Assembly: GCA_964525565.1 (NCBI GenBank) | Contig: CAZGHI010000011.1 | Coordinates: 1-64,000, forward strand | Length of the DNA stretch: 64,000 bases | Source of the DNA: OLB6 sp964525565 | GTDB lineage: Bacteria; Bacteroidota; Ignavibacteria; Kapaibacteriales; Kapaibacteriaceae | Reading direction: 5' to 3' | Shown here: one piece after another, positions 25,060-33,316 of the stretch | Layout of the letters: every line of letters starts with the position of its first letter | Numbering within the stretch: the stretch's first letter is position 1 | Notes under the pieces: model-generated | What the model was told of the DNA's origin: nothing | What the model saw: only the letters and a program-made list of their open reading frames with translations | Databases searched by the model: none | Program-made: the position numbers and the translations under genes

Positions 25060-26526
25060 ATGGGAGTGACTGCCGTGCGTAAACTATCTATTCTACTAGT
25101 GCTTATCACCTTTCAGTGTATAGTTTTTGTTAAGGTTTTAGCACAACAGTTTCCGGGCGAAGTGTCGGGCTGGCTTACGGGGGGTGTGAATAAGTATCAT
25201 GGTGACTTTACTGACGACCTGTGGGGAGCCTCAGGTATGGTGTCACTGCAGTATGCACCAATCAGCCGCCTTGGCATTGAAGTGCGTGCCGGCCTTGGAG
25301 AAATCCGATGGATGGTATCACCGTCAAAATTATCAGCCTACCCGGAGTACTTTGGAAGTGGGGCTAGGTATGGCATGTTATACCCGGGTACCGGTACACC
25401 TATCGAATCAGAAAACGAAAGTAGGCTCACCACAGTTGATCTATTGTTGAACTATACACTGGTGGAGAATATTCCCGCTATTCCGTTTATCTCCGCAGGC
25501 GTTGGATTGGTTGATTTTGCACCCTCCACCAGCGACTTGCACGAGCCACTGCCAAATTTTTCTCGACAAGTATTTTCTGCCACAACGGTAAGTATCCCAA
25601 TTGGCGGAGGTGTACGAATACCGTTTTCATACCGAGCTGGAATTATACTGCGCGGCGAGTATCGCTTTGTGTTTTCCGGGTACCTAGACGATGTGAACTT
25701 TAATGGAAGTAATGATGGTGTGACCTCTATTTCACTTGGATTCACCTATCGCTTTACGAACCCACCGTCGTCTTGCCGTCATCGCCACCATCATCACCAT
25801 CCTACAGCATGTGTATGCTCTCAACTACCTAATCATTCTAGGGCAGACTGCCCGTGTATCCGTTTCACTCAACCGGGAGGAATTACCAGCCATAGTGAAG
25901 AAATCATCGATTATCCTGTTCAGCGCGACGAGTCTTCTGGTCAAACAACGGACCCTCGTACACAGAATGATGGGGTAGAGAGCACAGGTTCTCTCGGATC
26001 ACCAGACTCTACTAGTACGACCAAGAATACCACGCCACAACGTCCACCAAACTCTAACGGTGCATCAGGAAATCCCGAACCACAGACGCCTGACGATTCA
26101 AAGGGACCTGCAGAGAAAGACACAAAACCGGGGGGAACATCGGATAATTCACACAATCTAGCGCCGTGTCCACCAGGAACTATTCGCACGTGCATTGGCA
26201 CTGACAGTAGTGTGTGTGTAGATCCCACATTTAAACCGGGATCACAGCGGATAATGTGGGAGGATGCTTTCGTCTATATGCCGGGCTCTCCCTACCATAT
26301 GAAAACACTACGTCAAATCGGTGATGCCCGTCTATGCTTTGACAATGTTGTCCGACAAAGTGCAGGAGTGTACTATCTCTGTCAAAATTGCTGCTTCAAC
26401 AGGAAGAATGTGGGAACAAGCGTTGAATACAATGTTCACGAATCGGATTTAGTTACAAAGGGGACGGGATCATTTTCTCCTACAGACTGCCCCGGTTGTA
26501 AAAAAATGATAAAGGATTCTCGTTGA
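25060..26526 (+). CDS. Outer-membrane barrel protein with His/Cys-rich linker and Cys-rich C-terminus
   Basis: 488 residues from ATG 25060; a GTG at 25015 would lie inside a DnaA-like box. Signal peptide (KLSILLVLITFQCIVFVKVLA). Residues about 35-235 form an eight-strand-like barrel domain (GEVSGWLTGGVNKYHGDF, YPEYFGSGARYGM, VTSISLGFTYRF). Then comes CRHRHHHHHPTACVCSQLP with further Cys (ADCPC), a long Pro/Ser/Thr/Asn-rich low-complexity linker, and a C-terminal module with CPPGTIRTCIG, VYYLCQNCCFNRKN and DCPGCKKM. It is a clear paralogue of the next gene in the barrel part, which it overlaps by 4 bp. Function unknown; the clustered His/Cys suggest metal binding or disulfide cross-linking at the cell surface. 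Confidence 0.75.
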   Translation: MGVTAVRKLSILLVLITFQCIVFVKVLAQQFPGEVSGWLTGGVNKYHGDFTDDLWGASGMVSLQYAPISRLGIEVRAGLGEIRWMVSPSKLSAYPEYFGSGARYGMLYPGTGTPIESENESRLTTVDLLLNYTLVENIPAIPFISAGVGLVDFAPSTSDLHEPLPNFSRQVFSATTVSIPIGGGVRIPFSYRAGIILRGEYRFVFSGYLDDVNFNGSNDGVTSISLGFTYRFTNPPSSCRHRHHHHHPTACVCSQLPNHSRADCPCIRFTQPGGITSHSEEIIDYPVQRDESSGQTTDPRTQNDGVESTGSLGSPDSTSTTKNTTPQRPPNSNGASGNPEPQTPDDSKGPAEKDTKPGGTSDNSHNLAPCPPGTIRTCIGTDSSVCVDPTFKPGSQRIMWEDAFVYMPGSPYHMKTLRQIGDARLCFDNVVRQSAGVYYLCQNCCFNRKNVGTSVEYNVHESDLVTKGTGSFSPTDCPGCKKMIKDSR

Positions 26527-28043
26527 GCGTGATTCCCGAATCACATACACGATTCAGCGCACATATAGCGGTGATATTAACCTGCCTCTCCATCTGTGGC
26601 AGTCAGCATGGTCGTGCGCATGTGCATTCTGGCGAGGTTGTTGGAACTTTAACCGGTGGCATCAACAAGATGCATGGAGAGTTTAGTCGTGACATGTTTG
26701 GTTGGGGGGGGCAAGCATCGGTGCAGTATGCGCCGCACAACAGAATTGTTTTGGAGGGAAGATTTGGTCTTGGCAACTATATGTGGTTGGTAACTCCGGC
26801 GGATCTGACTTCTTATCCAGAGTACTTCGGACGCAACGCCGACTACGGGATGAACTATCCACAAGGTCCTGCACTCATCGAAAAAGAAAACGGCGCCTCT
26901 TTTTATACAGCCGACCTGCTCATAAACTACGTTCTTATACCCCGTATTGCAGCTACTGTGTTTGTTACGGCTGGTGTAGGACTCATTGATTGGTCAGCGC
27001 GTACGAGTACCTATGCGGATATGTTGCCGAATCAGGCTAATAATGTGTACACATCAGCGGCCGTCTCCATTCCGCTCGGTGCCGGAGTGAACATCCCACT
27101 GTCCGGTCGTGTGGGCTTGTTGCTGAGATTAGAGCACCGGTTGGTTTTTAGCAAATGGATGAATGATGTTGCATTCACGGGCACAAACGACGGTTTAACC
27201 TCTGGAATGGCTGGACTCACCTATCAGTTTACACAGCCAACGCCACGTCCGTGTGAACCCCAATGGGAACCCTTATACATTGACACCAAAGCCGAGAACT
27301 TTGATCCTGGTGCATTGCTTTCGCGCACTACTATCTGCGAAGTTGACCATACAGATCGTCTGTGCTACGGTTTTTTTTCCTGCGAAGAATGTTGCCACTA
27401 TGGTATAGGCTGTGGCATATCATGCAGTATGGAATGCAGTTTAGCCTGCTGTTGTTGTCAGTGCCCAGGATGTTGTTGCCCATGCTGTCATCATTGCTGC
27501 TGCAATTGTAAGCAGGCACAAACGCCACCTCCTCCACCGCCATCGACGCCGTCAGCAGCAGAGCCGACAGCACCGGCAGAATCGTCAGAAAAGGGAGATC
27601 CGCAGCTACCAACTTCTACTAAACCCGCAAAGAAGATTCCCAAGAACATCCGCTTTAAATTGGACACAGACGAGTTTGATCATTCTGTGCCTGAAACACA
27701 GAAAAATTTGGACGAGCTACTCAAATACATGCTGGAAGCACCAAAAGGGCATGAAGTAATTATTGAAGGACACGCCTCGTCCGAGGGAAGGCCAGAACGA
27801 AATAAAGTGTTAAGTGATTTGCGTGCCAAGCGTATTCGGAGTTGGCTGCTCGAGAATGGTGTTGAACCTGAGAAAATCAGGGGAACCGTGGGTTATGGAT
27901 CGTCTATGCCACGCGTACAGGAACCCTCGCCTACCGAAGCAAAGCAAATGACTCCGCAGGAACTGGAACGAATTCGCGCACAAAACAGGCGGATAGAGTT
28001 ACATGTATTAAAGGATGCCTACGAGCAGTCGCCCGGGGGTTAG
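26523..28043 (+). CDS. Outer-membrane barrel with extreme Cys-rich linker and OmpA peptidoglycan-binding domain
   Basis: 506 residues. Signal region near 10-32. Barrel domain about 35-238 (GEVVGTLTGGINKMHGEF, SYPEYFGRNADYGMNYP), paralogous to the preceding protein. Residues 281-329 hold 21 cysteines in 49 positions, including SLACCCCQCPGCCCPCCHHC, then a Pro-rich spacer (TPPPPPPSTPS). Residues about 375-497 form an OmpA-C domain (VIIEGHASSEGRPERNKVLS, LRAKRIRSWLLENGV, RIRAQNRRIELHV) that anchors to peptidoglycan. A Cys block this dense between a barrel and an OmpA domain is not something I recognise. An eight-G run lies at 26704-26711. The start may be TTG 26523 or GTG 26529. The stop overlaps the convergent gene by 4 bp. 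Confidence 0.8.
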   Translation: MSVIPESHTRFSAHIAVILTCLSICGSQHGRAHVHSGEVVGTLTGGINKMHGEFSRDMFGWGGQASVQYAPHNRIVLEGRFGLGNYMWLVTPADLTSYPEYFGRNADYGMNYPQGPALIEKENGASFYTADLLINYVLIPRIAATVFVTAGVGLIDWSARTSTYADMLPNQANNVYTSAAVSIPLGAGVNIPLSGRVGLLLRLEHRLVFSKWMNDVAFTGTNDGLTSGMAGLTYQFTQPTPRPCEPQWEPLYIDTKAENFDPGALLSRTTICEVDHTDRLCYGFFSCEECCHYGIGCGISCSMECSLACCCCQCPGCCCPCCHHCCCNCKQAQTPPPPPPSTPSAAEPTAPAESSEKGDPQLPTSTKPAKKIPKNIRFKLDTDEFDHSVPETQKNLDELLKYMLEAPKGHEVIIEGHASSEGRPERNKVLSDLRAKRIRSWLLENGVEPEKIRGTVGYGSSMPRVQEPSPTEAKQMTPQELERIRAQNRRIELHVLKDAYEQSPGG

Positions 28044-28936
28044 AACTTAAGGCCGTACCAAACAAGATTAGGATATATCTGCACAGCAGGCGCAGGTAAA
28101 TGGTACAAATGGAGAATCCTAAAAACGCGTTGGAGCCATGCAGGTAAAACGGGCAGGTGTTGCAGATCCCAATCCAGCGAAAGTGTGATTACGTGATTCC
28201 CCCCCCCTTGTCCATCTATATTCTGAACACTGTGCCCTATAGCGACGCCTAACCATGGTGGGTACCACGTTTGCCACGAGGCAGGCATCCATTGGTAGGG
28301 TGAGATTGTTAACCAGTGTGTGGTGCTCTCATAATCGTCAATAATAGAAGAATACGCACCATCGCGGTATTTCTGTGAAGGCCAATACGAAACTTGCAAA
28401 TCAAAGGCTCGAAGATCAGGTGTATAGTGCTTAGCAACACACAATGACGCACCGACTGTATTGGAGATCGCGTCACCCCATGAAAATCCGTAATCAGCAG
28501 AAAAACCATCCCGAACCTCAACGAACGTTTGATAGGCCATGGCTACACCAAAGCCAATCCATGTTGCCGACGTGCTATCGAAACCACACCACCGCATGGC
28601 GTCGGCATAAACCGTTGCAGCCATGAATGCGAAAGTGGCATGCCCTAGTTTATCTGCCCCCAGCGCATACACATTATCCTGGTAAGAATTGATGTGGAAA
28701 TCAGAGTATTGTCCTTTCCACCATAGTGTGTTCAGATAGACGTGTCCGATGGCGAATGCGGTACCGGTAACACCACATACAACTGCCAGCCTGTGCCCGT
28801 TGATGTCTGTCGTAATGTGATTCGATGCGGTGAGAGAGTCTGAAAACAGTACATCAGCACTTGTAGCCCGGTGTTGGGAGAGAATCATAACTGTTAATGA
28901 TATAATAAGGTTACAGCTATGTGAACGAAATGTCAT
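28040..28936 (-). CDS. DUF2279-family exported protein
   Basis: 298 residues with an N-terminal signal (LIISLTVMILSQHRATSA). ALGADKLGHATFAFMAATVYADAM contains the D-K-x-GH pattern of DUF2279/YfiM-like proteins, and VEVRDGFSADYGFSWGDAISNTVGA matches the next conserved block with acidic residues. The C-terminal half contains probable strands, and the chain ends in WYGLKF, compatible with envelope location. A nine-C run (28199-28207; G9 on the coding strand) encodes part of DGQGGGNHV. Tail-to-tail with the OmpA-like gene, sharing TTAG for both stop codons. Role unknown. Confidence 0.78.
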   Translation of the reverse strand: MTFRSHSCNLIISLTVMILSQHRATSADVLFSDSLTASNHITTDINGHRLAVVCGVTGTAFAIGHVYLNTLWWKGQYSDFHINSYQDNVYALGADKLGHATFAFMAATVYADAMRWCGFDSTSATWIGFGVAMAYQTFVEVRDGFSADYGFSWGDAISNTVGASLCVAKHYTPDLRAFDLQVSYWPSQKYRDGAYSSIIDDYESTTHWLTISPYQWMPASWQTWYPPWLGVAIGHSVQNIDGQGGGNHVITLSLDWDLQHLPVLPAWLQRVFRILHLYHLPAPAVQIYPNLVWYGLKF

Positions 28937-29029
28937 TGAATCGTAATTGGTCAGGTGAATGCAAACCGGCAGTTTCGCCGTTCCTAAAAACGATATAAAG
29001 GTAATCGTACGACTTCGATTGTAAGAATA

Positions 29030-29704
29030 GTGGTGTTTACGCTGGTATTTCTGGCCGTAATGTCCGTGAGTTTCCTCGTGGAAGCTTCGGATGTTCCGGT
29101 TGGAGCCAAACCCATTGTTTCAACGATTGCTGAGCCCTATGGTCCACAGCTTCCAACCGCTTTCGAGGTGGACTTCGAGGATGTTGATGATGGACTAGCA
29201 TCGTGGTACGGTCAGGGATTTCATGGGCGCAGAACTGCAAGCGGACGCACATTCGACATGAATGAGCTCACTGCTGCTCACCGCACACTACCATTTGGTA
29301 CACTGCTCAGGGTGAATAACTCGGTAAGTGGTCAGTCGGTTCTTGTTGAAGTAACAGACCGTGGACCGTTCATTAAAAAGCGGGTGGTTGACTTGAGCAA
29401 GGCTGCTGCGCGTATGATTGGGGTTTCGGTAACTCCTGTTGACCTCTATGCTATCACTCCTGGTTACATGCGTGAGTTTTATGTTGATAATGATAGCACC
29501 GTTCTTGTCATAACACCCGATATGTCGTTGCAGGTACGTCCACGTAACAGCATTGGCGAATTATCGCAGCCCCTTTCCTTTTCCAAGGCGATGACCAATC
29601 TCAACGCAGACTCAATTGTTGTTGTCGGAGTAAACGATCGAGGAGCCCTGCACTACTCACGCGCTAAGAGCACTCCCGTTGTGTTGGCGGGATCGGCACT
29701 CTAG
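29030..29704 (+). CDS. rlpA: RlpA-like double-psi beta-barrel protein
   Basis: 224 residues. An N-terminal signal (VFTLVFLAVMSVSFLVEA) precedes the DPBB domain: GLASWYGQGFHGRRTASG, FDMNELTAAHRTLPFGTLL, and VEVTDRGPFIKKRVVDLSKA with the catalytic-type Asp. RlpA proteins are septal lytic transglycosylases acting on denuded glycan in some species. The usual C-terminal SPOR domain is missing; instead about 80 unassigned residues follow. No lipobox Cys is seen, so it is probably soluble periplasmic. Start GTG at 29030; separate transcript from neighbours. Confidence 0.88.
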   Translation: MVFTLVFLAVMSVSFLVEASDVPVGAKPIVSTIAEPYGPQLPTAFEVDFEDVDDGLASWYGQGFHGRRTASGRTFDMNELTAAHRTLPFGTLLRVNNSVSGQSVLVEVTDRGPFIKKRVVDLSKAAARMIGVSVTPVDLYAITPGYMREFYVDNDSTVLVITPDMSLQVRPRNSIGELSQPLSFSKAMTNLNADSIVVVGVNDRGALHYSRAKSTPVVLAGSAL

Positions 29705-29772
29705 CTGGACGTTGTATCCCTTGCCTATATTCAAGGTCTTAAAGTAACTAGCGATACCGTTGTGATATCGCG

Positions 29773-29780
29773 TAACTTTG
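29773..29780 (+). promoter_or_regulatory. -7 promoter element upstream of the LolA-like gene
   Basis: TAACTTTG matches TAnnTTTG and lies 65 bp before the ATG at 29846. A small inverted repeat GCGATA/TATCGC sits just upstream. Confidence 0.5.
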
Positions 29781-29845
29781 TCGTTAGAACATAGTATTAC
29801 GCCGCGACCAATGTGTGTCGAATTTCCACTAAAAGACAAAACGCT

Positions 29846-30571
29846 ATGAAAACGCTAACAGTAATGGCATTTGTTGTATGCGCATCACTATGGGCACATG
29901 CAACTACCATAAATGAAGTTATTGCCAATCACATCCAGGCAATTGGTGGCGAAGCGGCCGTAAGGGCTCTCAACAGCCTCAAGGTTTCGGGAACTGTTTC
30001 GGTACGAGGTATGGAAACCGAATTTACTCAGTTCTTTAAAGCCGGAGATAAAATGCGCATGGAGATGCAGATTATGGGAAACTCCATGGTTCAAGCCTAC
30101 GATGGTACAACAGCCTGGGCTATTCAGCCCTGGGAAGGTCCAGACCCCGTAGTAATGCCCGAAGATCAAGCTGCAACGGCAAAACGCCAAGCAAACTTCA
30201 AAGGCGATTTTATTGACCCCGACAAGTATGGCATTTCCTTTGAACTGAAAGGATCGGTAGATATTGATGAGACAACAGCCTACGCAGTGGAGGTGACCTA
30301 TTCCGATGGAATGAAAAAAACCGTGTACATTGACGCTATCACGTGGTTGCCAATAAAGGCTGTGAGCACCATGAACATGATGGGGCAGGAAGCACAAGTA
30401 GAGGTTACTTACGATAATTACCGGGATGTATCGGGAGTGCAATTGCCAACAAAAATTGAGTTTGCCGTAGATGGTGATGTGTTTACCTCCATGAATTGGG
30501 TGAATATTGAGGTAAATCCAACCCTGAATGATGCACTCTTTGCATTTCCGTCTGGTAACGGTAACAAGTGA
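29846..30571 (+). CDS. LolA-like outer-membrane lipoprotein-sorting fold protein
   Basis: 241 residues. Signal peptide MKTLTVMAFVVCASLWAHA. The mature part resembles LolA/LppX-type proteins seen in Bacteroidota: NHIQAIGGEAAVRALNSLKV, FFKAGDKMRMEMQIMG, MVQAYDGTTAWAI and the late TKIEFAVDGDVFTSMNW. These periplasmic half-barrels bind lipids or lipoproteins. ATG 29846 gives the standard signal peptide; an upstream in-frame start at 29813 does not. Followed after 49 bp by the TPR lipoprotein. Confidence 0.78.
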   Translation: MKTLTVMAFVVCASLWAHATTINEVIANHIQAIGGEAAVRALNSLKVSGTVSVRGMETEFTQFFKAGDKMRMEMQIMGNSMVQAYDGTTAWAIQPWEGPDPVVMPEDQAATAKRQANFKGDFIDPDKYGISFELKGSVDIDETTAYAVEVTYSDGMKKTVYIDAITWLPIKAVSTMNMMGQEAQVEVTYDNYRDVSGVQLPTKIEFAVDGDVFTSMNWVNIEVNPTLNDALFAFPSGNGNK

Positions 30572-30620
30572 TTCGTAGGTTTGTGACCCCGTTTTTTCAT
30601 CCATTCATAGGGACTGAGCC

Positions 30621-32117
30621 GTGAACCGTCCGTTTCATTACGTTGTTCTCGTTCTCTTTGCTGCCCTTCTTACATCCGGGTTTCAGTGTGCGTCAACCGG
30701 AGTGTCCTCGGCACGGAAAGCCATGCAAAAGGAAGATTGGCCGGCTGCGCAAAAAGCCTTGAACGATGTGTTAGCACAAAATCCCAATGATTGTGAAGCA
30801 CATATGCTTATGGGTGATGTGGCCAGGATGTTGGGGAACGATAGTCTTATGCTGACGTCATATCAAGCAGCCCTCAACTGCGGTGGATTATCGGATAAGA
30901 TGCGAACCGACGTATCCATTCGCATGTTTAACGCTTGGGTTGGTGAATACAATGCCGGGATAACAGCGTACAATGAATACGTATCACAGCGCACGCCCGA
31001 ATCACTTGATCAGGCAATTCTCCGCCTTCGGAATGCGACCAAGCTTAAGCCAACGTTTACCGAACCTATGACGCTTCTGGGTGCGGCATTAGAACTGAAG
31101 TACGATACAGTGTCGGCATACAAAGCTTATGAACAATGGTGGATGATTGAAAAGCCTGGTTTTGATATCATTCGTGATAAGGCACTTCAGCTAGGCAGTA
31201 GTCGTAGTGCAGTACATGCCGCACTTGGGCAGCCAAGTGAAACACGTTCAGATACGCTCGAAAATGGCGGGGTGATCTATAAAGATAAAATAGATGTTGG
31301 CGGCAGAGATGTGTATGCCTTTTCCGTAGATGAGAAGGGGGGGGGAGCGATTCTCGAGGGCTGGACGTACAATCCGCCTGCTGATTTAGCAGAAGGAGAA
31401 GTGTGGCGTTCTCGAGTAACGATGCTGGGACCATTAAAGGCTATGGCATACATTGATTACCAGCAAGGACGCAAAGAACGCGCCCTCGAGATGTGCAATA
31501 TTGTTGCATCGGTGAAGCCTACCGACCAGGAGTTGGTGCCGTTACGCACACAATTGCTCCAGGATCTGGGTAAGTCAGATCTTGCACTCCGAGAGATGGA
31601 AGAGCAGATACAACGAGATCCGTCGCAAATCAACTATCGGCTTCAGTATGCAACATTGCTTACCAGTGCGGGGCGTACAGACGAAGCCATTGCCCAGTAC
31701 ACCAAGGTTTTACAGCAGGACCCAAACAATGAATCTGCTTTGTACAACCTGGCGGCCAACTATAAGAATCTTGCCGGCACTAAGCAGCGTGCTGAACTGG
31801 ATAAAATGGACAAGGACAAGAAGTATCAGCCAGACATGTCGTACATGAAAGACCTTGAAATGGCGGCTCAGTACTTTGAGAAACTGAGAACATCGCCGAA
31901 ATATGCTACCGACATGATCGTTCTCGAACAACTTGCCAATGTTTATGAGGTTACCAAAGAAAAGGCGAAGGTTCGTGCGTTGATAATGGAGCTGGAAGGG
32001 CTGGAAGAAATGTATTCGAATAACAAAACGTACTACCAGATTATGGAAGGGTTGTACGGCCGAAACAACATGATTGAAAAAATGAAAGCGGCTGCGGCAA
32101 AAGGTGCTAAGCTGTAG
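30621..32117 (+). CDS. TPR-repeat lipoprotein
   Basis: 498 residues. The N-terminus (YVVLVLFAALLTSGFQC-AS) looks like a lipoprotein signal with Cys 23. TPR-type repeats follow: AMQKEDWPAAQKALNDVLAQ with NPNDCEAHMLMGDVARMLGN, a second set near LRLRNATKLKPTFTEPMTLL, and further repeats RTDEAIAQYTKVLQQDPNNE and SALYNLAANYKNLA. Such proteins scaffold envelope complexes. The C-terminus is Lys/Ala-rich. A nine-G run at 31337-31345 falls within a Gly-Gly codon series, a possible slippage site. Start GTG 30621. Confidence 0.82.
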   Translation: MNRPFHYVVLVLFAALLTSGFQCASTGVSSARKAMQKEDWPAAQKALNDVLAQNPNDCEAHMLMGDVARMLGNDSLMLTSYQAALNCGGLSDKMRTDVSIRMFNAWVGEYNAGITAYNEYVSQRTPESLDQAILRLRNATKLKPTFTEPMTLLGAALELKYDTVSAYKAYEQWWMIEKPGFDIIRDKALQLGSSRSAVHAALGQPSETRSDTLENGGVIYKDKIDVGGRDVYAFSVDEKGGGAILEGWTYNPPADLAEGEVWRSRVTMLGPLKAMAYIDYQQGRKERALEMCNIVASVKPTDQELVPLRTQLLQDLGKSDLALREMEEQIQRDPSQINYRLQYATLLTSAGRTDEAIAQYTKVLQQDPNNESALYNLAANYKNLAGTKQRAELDKMDKDKKYQPDMSYMKDLEMAAQYFEKLRTSPKYATDMIVLEQLANVYEVTKEKAKVRALIMELEGLEEMYSNNKTYYQIMEGLYGRNNMIEKMKAAAAKGAKL

Positions 32118-32147
32118 ATTACCCAATAACTAATACACGGAAAAACC

Positions 32148-32462
32148 ATGGCAGACCAGAAGGATGGCCAGCAGCAACACCAGATGACAATTGAGCTTGG
32201 AGAGAAGGAAGCCGAAGGCATCTACTCTAATCTTGCCATCATATCACATTCACCGGCAGAGTTCGTTGTTGACTTTACACGAGTACTCCCCGGTGTTCCT
32301 AAAGCGCGCGTACATGCCCGTATCGTTATGACGCCAGTTCATGCCAAGCTCTTACTGCATGCATTGTCAGACAACATTAGTAAGTATGAGCACCAGCACG
32401 GTGAAATCAATATTGATGGTCAGCTACCATCATTTCCACCGGGCATTACAAATGTGAACTGA
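32148..32462 (+). CDS. DUF3467 protein
   Basis: 104 residues, small soluble protein. IELGEKEAEGIYSNLAIIS, SPAEFVVDFTRVLPGVPKA, VHARIVMTPVHAKLLLHAL and DNISKYEHQHGEI match the DUF3467 family, whose function is unknown and which is common across Bacteroidota and Cyanobacteria. It lies 30 bp after the TPR gene and 58 bp before rpmH, whose promoter element begins just after the stop. Confidence 0.92.
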   Translation: MADQKDGQQQHQMTIELGEKEAEGIYSNLAIISHSPAEFVVDFTRVLPGVPKARVHARIVMTPVHAKLLLHALSDNISKYEHQHGEINIDGQLPSFPPGITNVN

Positions 32463-32468
32463 TCTTCG

Positions 32469-32476
32469 TAACTTTG
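32469..32476 (+). promoter_or_regulatory. -7 promoter element upstream of rpmH
   Basis: TAACTTTG matches TAnnTTTG, 44 bp before the rpmH ATG; it probably drives rpmH-rnpA-yidD-yidC. Confidence 0.55.
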
Positions 32477-32520
32477 TAATTCTGTCGTTAAATCAGTCTG
32501 TATAAGTTGAAAGCGCAACC

Positions 32521-32667
32521 ATGAAACGAACGTATCAGCCTAGTAAACGCAAACGTGTCAACACACACGGCTTCCGTGCGCGAATGGCAACTAAGAATGG
32601 CCGCAAAGTGTTAAGTCGTCGGCGTGCAAAGGGTCGGTATCGCATCGCTGTTGGCGCAGCGCGGTAA
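32521..32667 (+). CDS. rpmH: 50S ribosomal protein L34
   Basis: 48-residue basic protein: MKRTYQPSKRKRVNTHGFRA, then RMATKNGRKVLSRRRAKGR, the near-invariant L34 sequence. Located 12 bp before rnpA. This pair with yidD and yidC is the conserved cluster often next to dnaA and the chromosome origin. Confidence 0.98.
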   Translation: MKRTYQPSKRKRVNTHGFRARMATKNGRKVLSRRRAKGRYRIAVGAAR

Positions 32668-32679
32668 ACAGTTATTCGG

Positions 32680-33075
32680 ATGAACGTACAGCCGCTGAAG
32701 GGGTACGGCTCGTTCGATGAGGTTCTCAGGAGAGGAATCCAATATGCGGTGGGCCCCATAAGGCTCACCGTTCTTGTTGGGGAGCCACATCAAGATGGCG
32801 ATACACTGCGGCTGGGTGTGGGAATTAGCAAGCGGCTTGCTAGAAACGCAGTCATTCGAAATCGGGTAAAACGCTTGCTCAGGGTAGCAGCAAAGGCGGT
32901 GTGCACACAGTTGGAAAACCACGTGGAACAGAGCAACATCACAACGATGATACTGTTGTGGAGAGCACCGGTACACAGGTCGAGTGAGATTTCTTTGCAA
33001 ACAGTTTTGCCGTACGTGCACAAAGCCGTAATGAAAGCCACTACCATGCGAAATAACGATGGAGACCAACGATGA
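32680..33075 (+). CDS. rnpA: Ribonuclease P protein component
   Basis: 131 residues. Protein subunit that helps RNase P RNA cleave tRNA 5' leaders. The family RNR motif is VGISKRLARNAVIRNRVKRLLR with the basic groove; FDEVLRRGIQYAVGPIRLTV is the N-terminal strand region. ATG 32680, 12 bp after rpmH; stop overlaps the yidD start by 4 bp. The C-terminal tail (about residues 110-131) is polar and unconserved. Confidence 0.96.
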   Translation: MNVQPLKGYGSFDEVLRRGIQYAVGPIRLTVLVGEPHQDGDTLRLGVGISKRLARNAVIRNRVKRLLRVAAKAVCTQLENHVEQSNITTMILLWRAPVHRSSEISLQTVLPYVHKAVMKATTMRNNDGDQR

Positions 33076-33311
33076 GGTGGCTTGCATTGCATCTGGTGGC
33101 ATTATACCGTTCGTTTATCTCCCCACTGTTCCCTCCATCGTGCAGGTTTGAGCCTACCTGCTCACAGTATGCATACCAGGCCATTCACCGCTTTGGAGTT
33201 CTGCGCGGCGGATGGATGGCCATCAAGCGAATTAGTAAATGTCATCCTATGCACCCAGGCGGGTACGATCCCGTGCCGGGAGAAAACGACTACCACTCTC
33301 AATCTCTGTAG
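33072..33311 (+). CDS. yidD: Membrane protein insertion efficiency factor YidD
   Basis: 79 residues. LVALYRSFISPLFPPSCRFE, then PTCSQYAYQAIHRFGVLRGG and RISKCHPMHPGGYDPVP are the invariant YidD motifs with three conserved Cys. It assists YidC in membrane protein insertion at the inner membrane. It overlaps rnpA by 4 bp and precedes yidC by 5 bp. Confidence 0.97.
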   Translation: MRWLALHLVALYRSFISPLFPPSCRFEPTCSQYAYQAIHRFGVLRGGWMAIKRISKCHPMHPGGYDPVPGENDYHSQSL

Positions 33312-33316
33312 CTACT

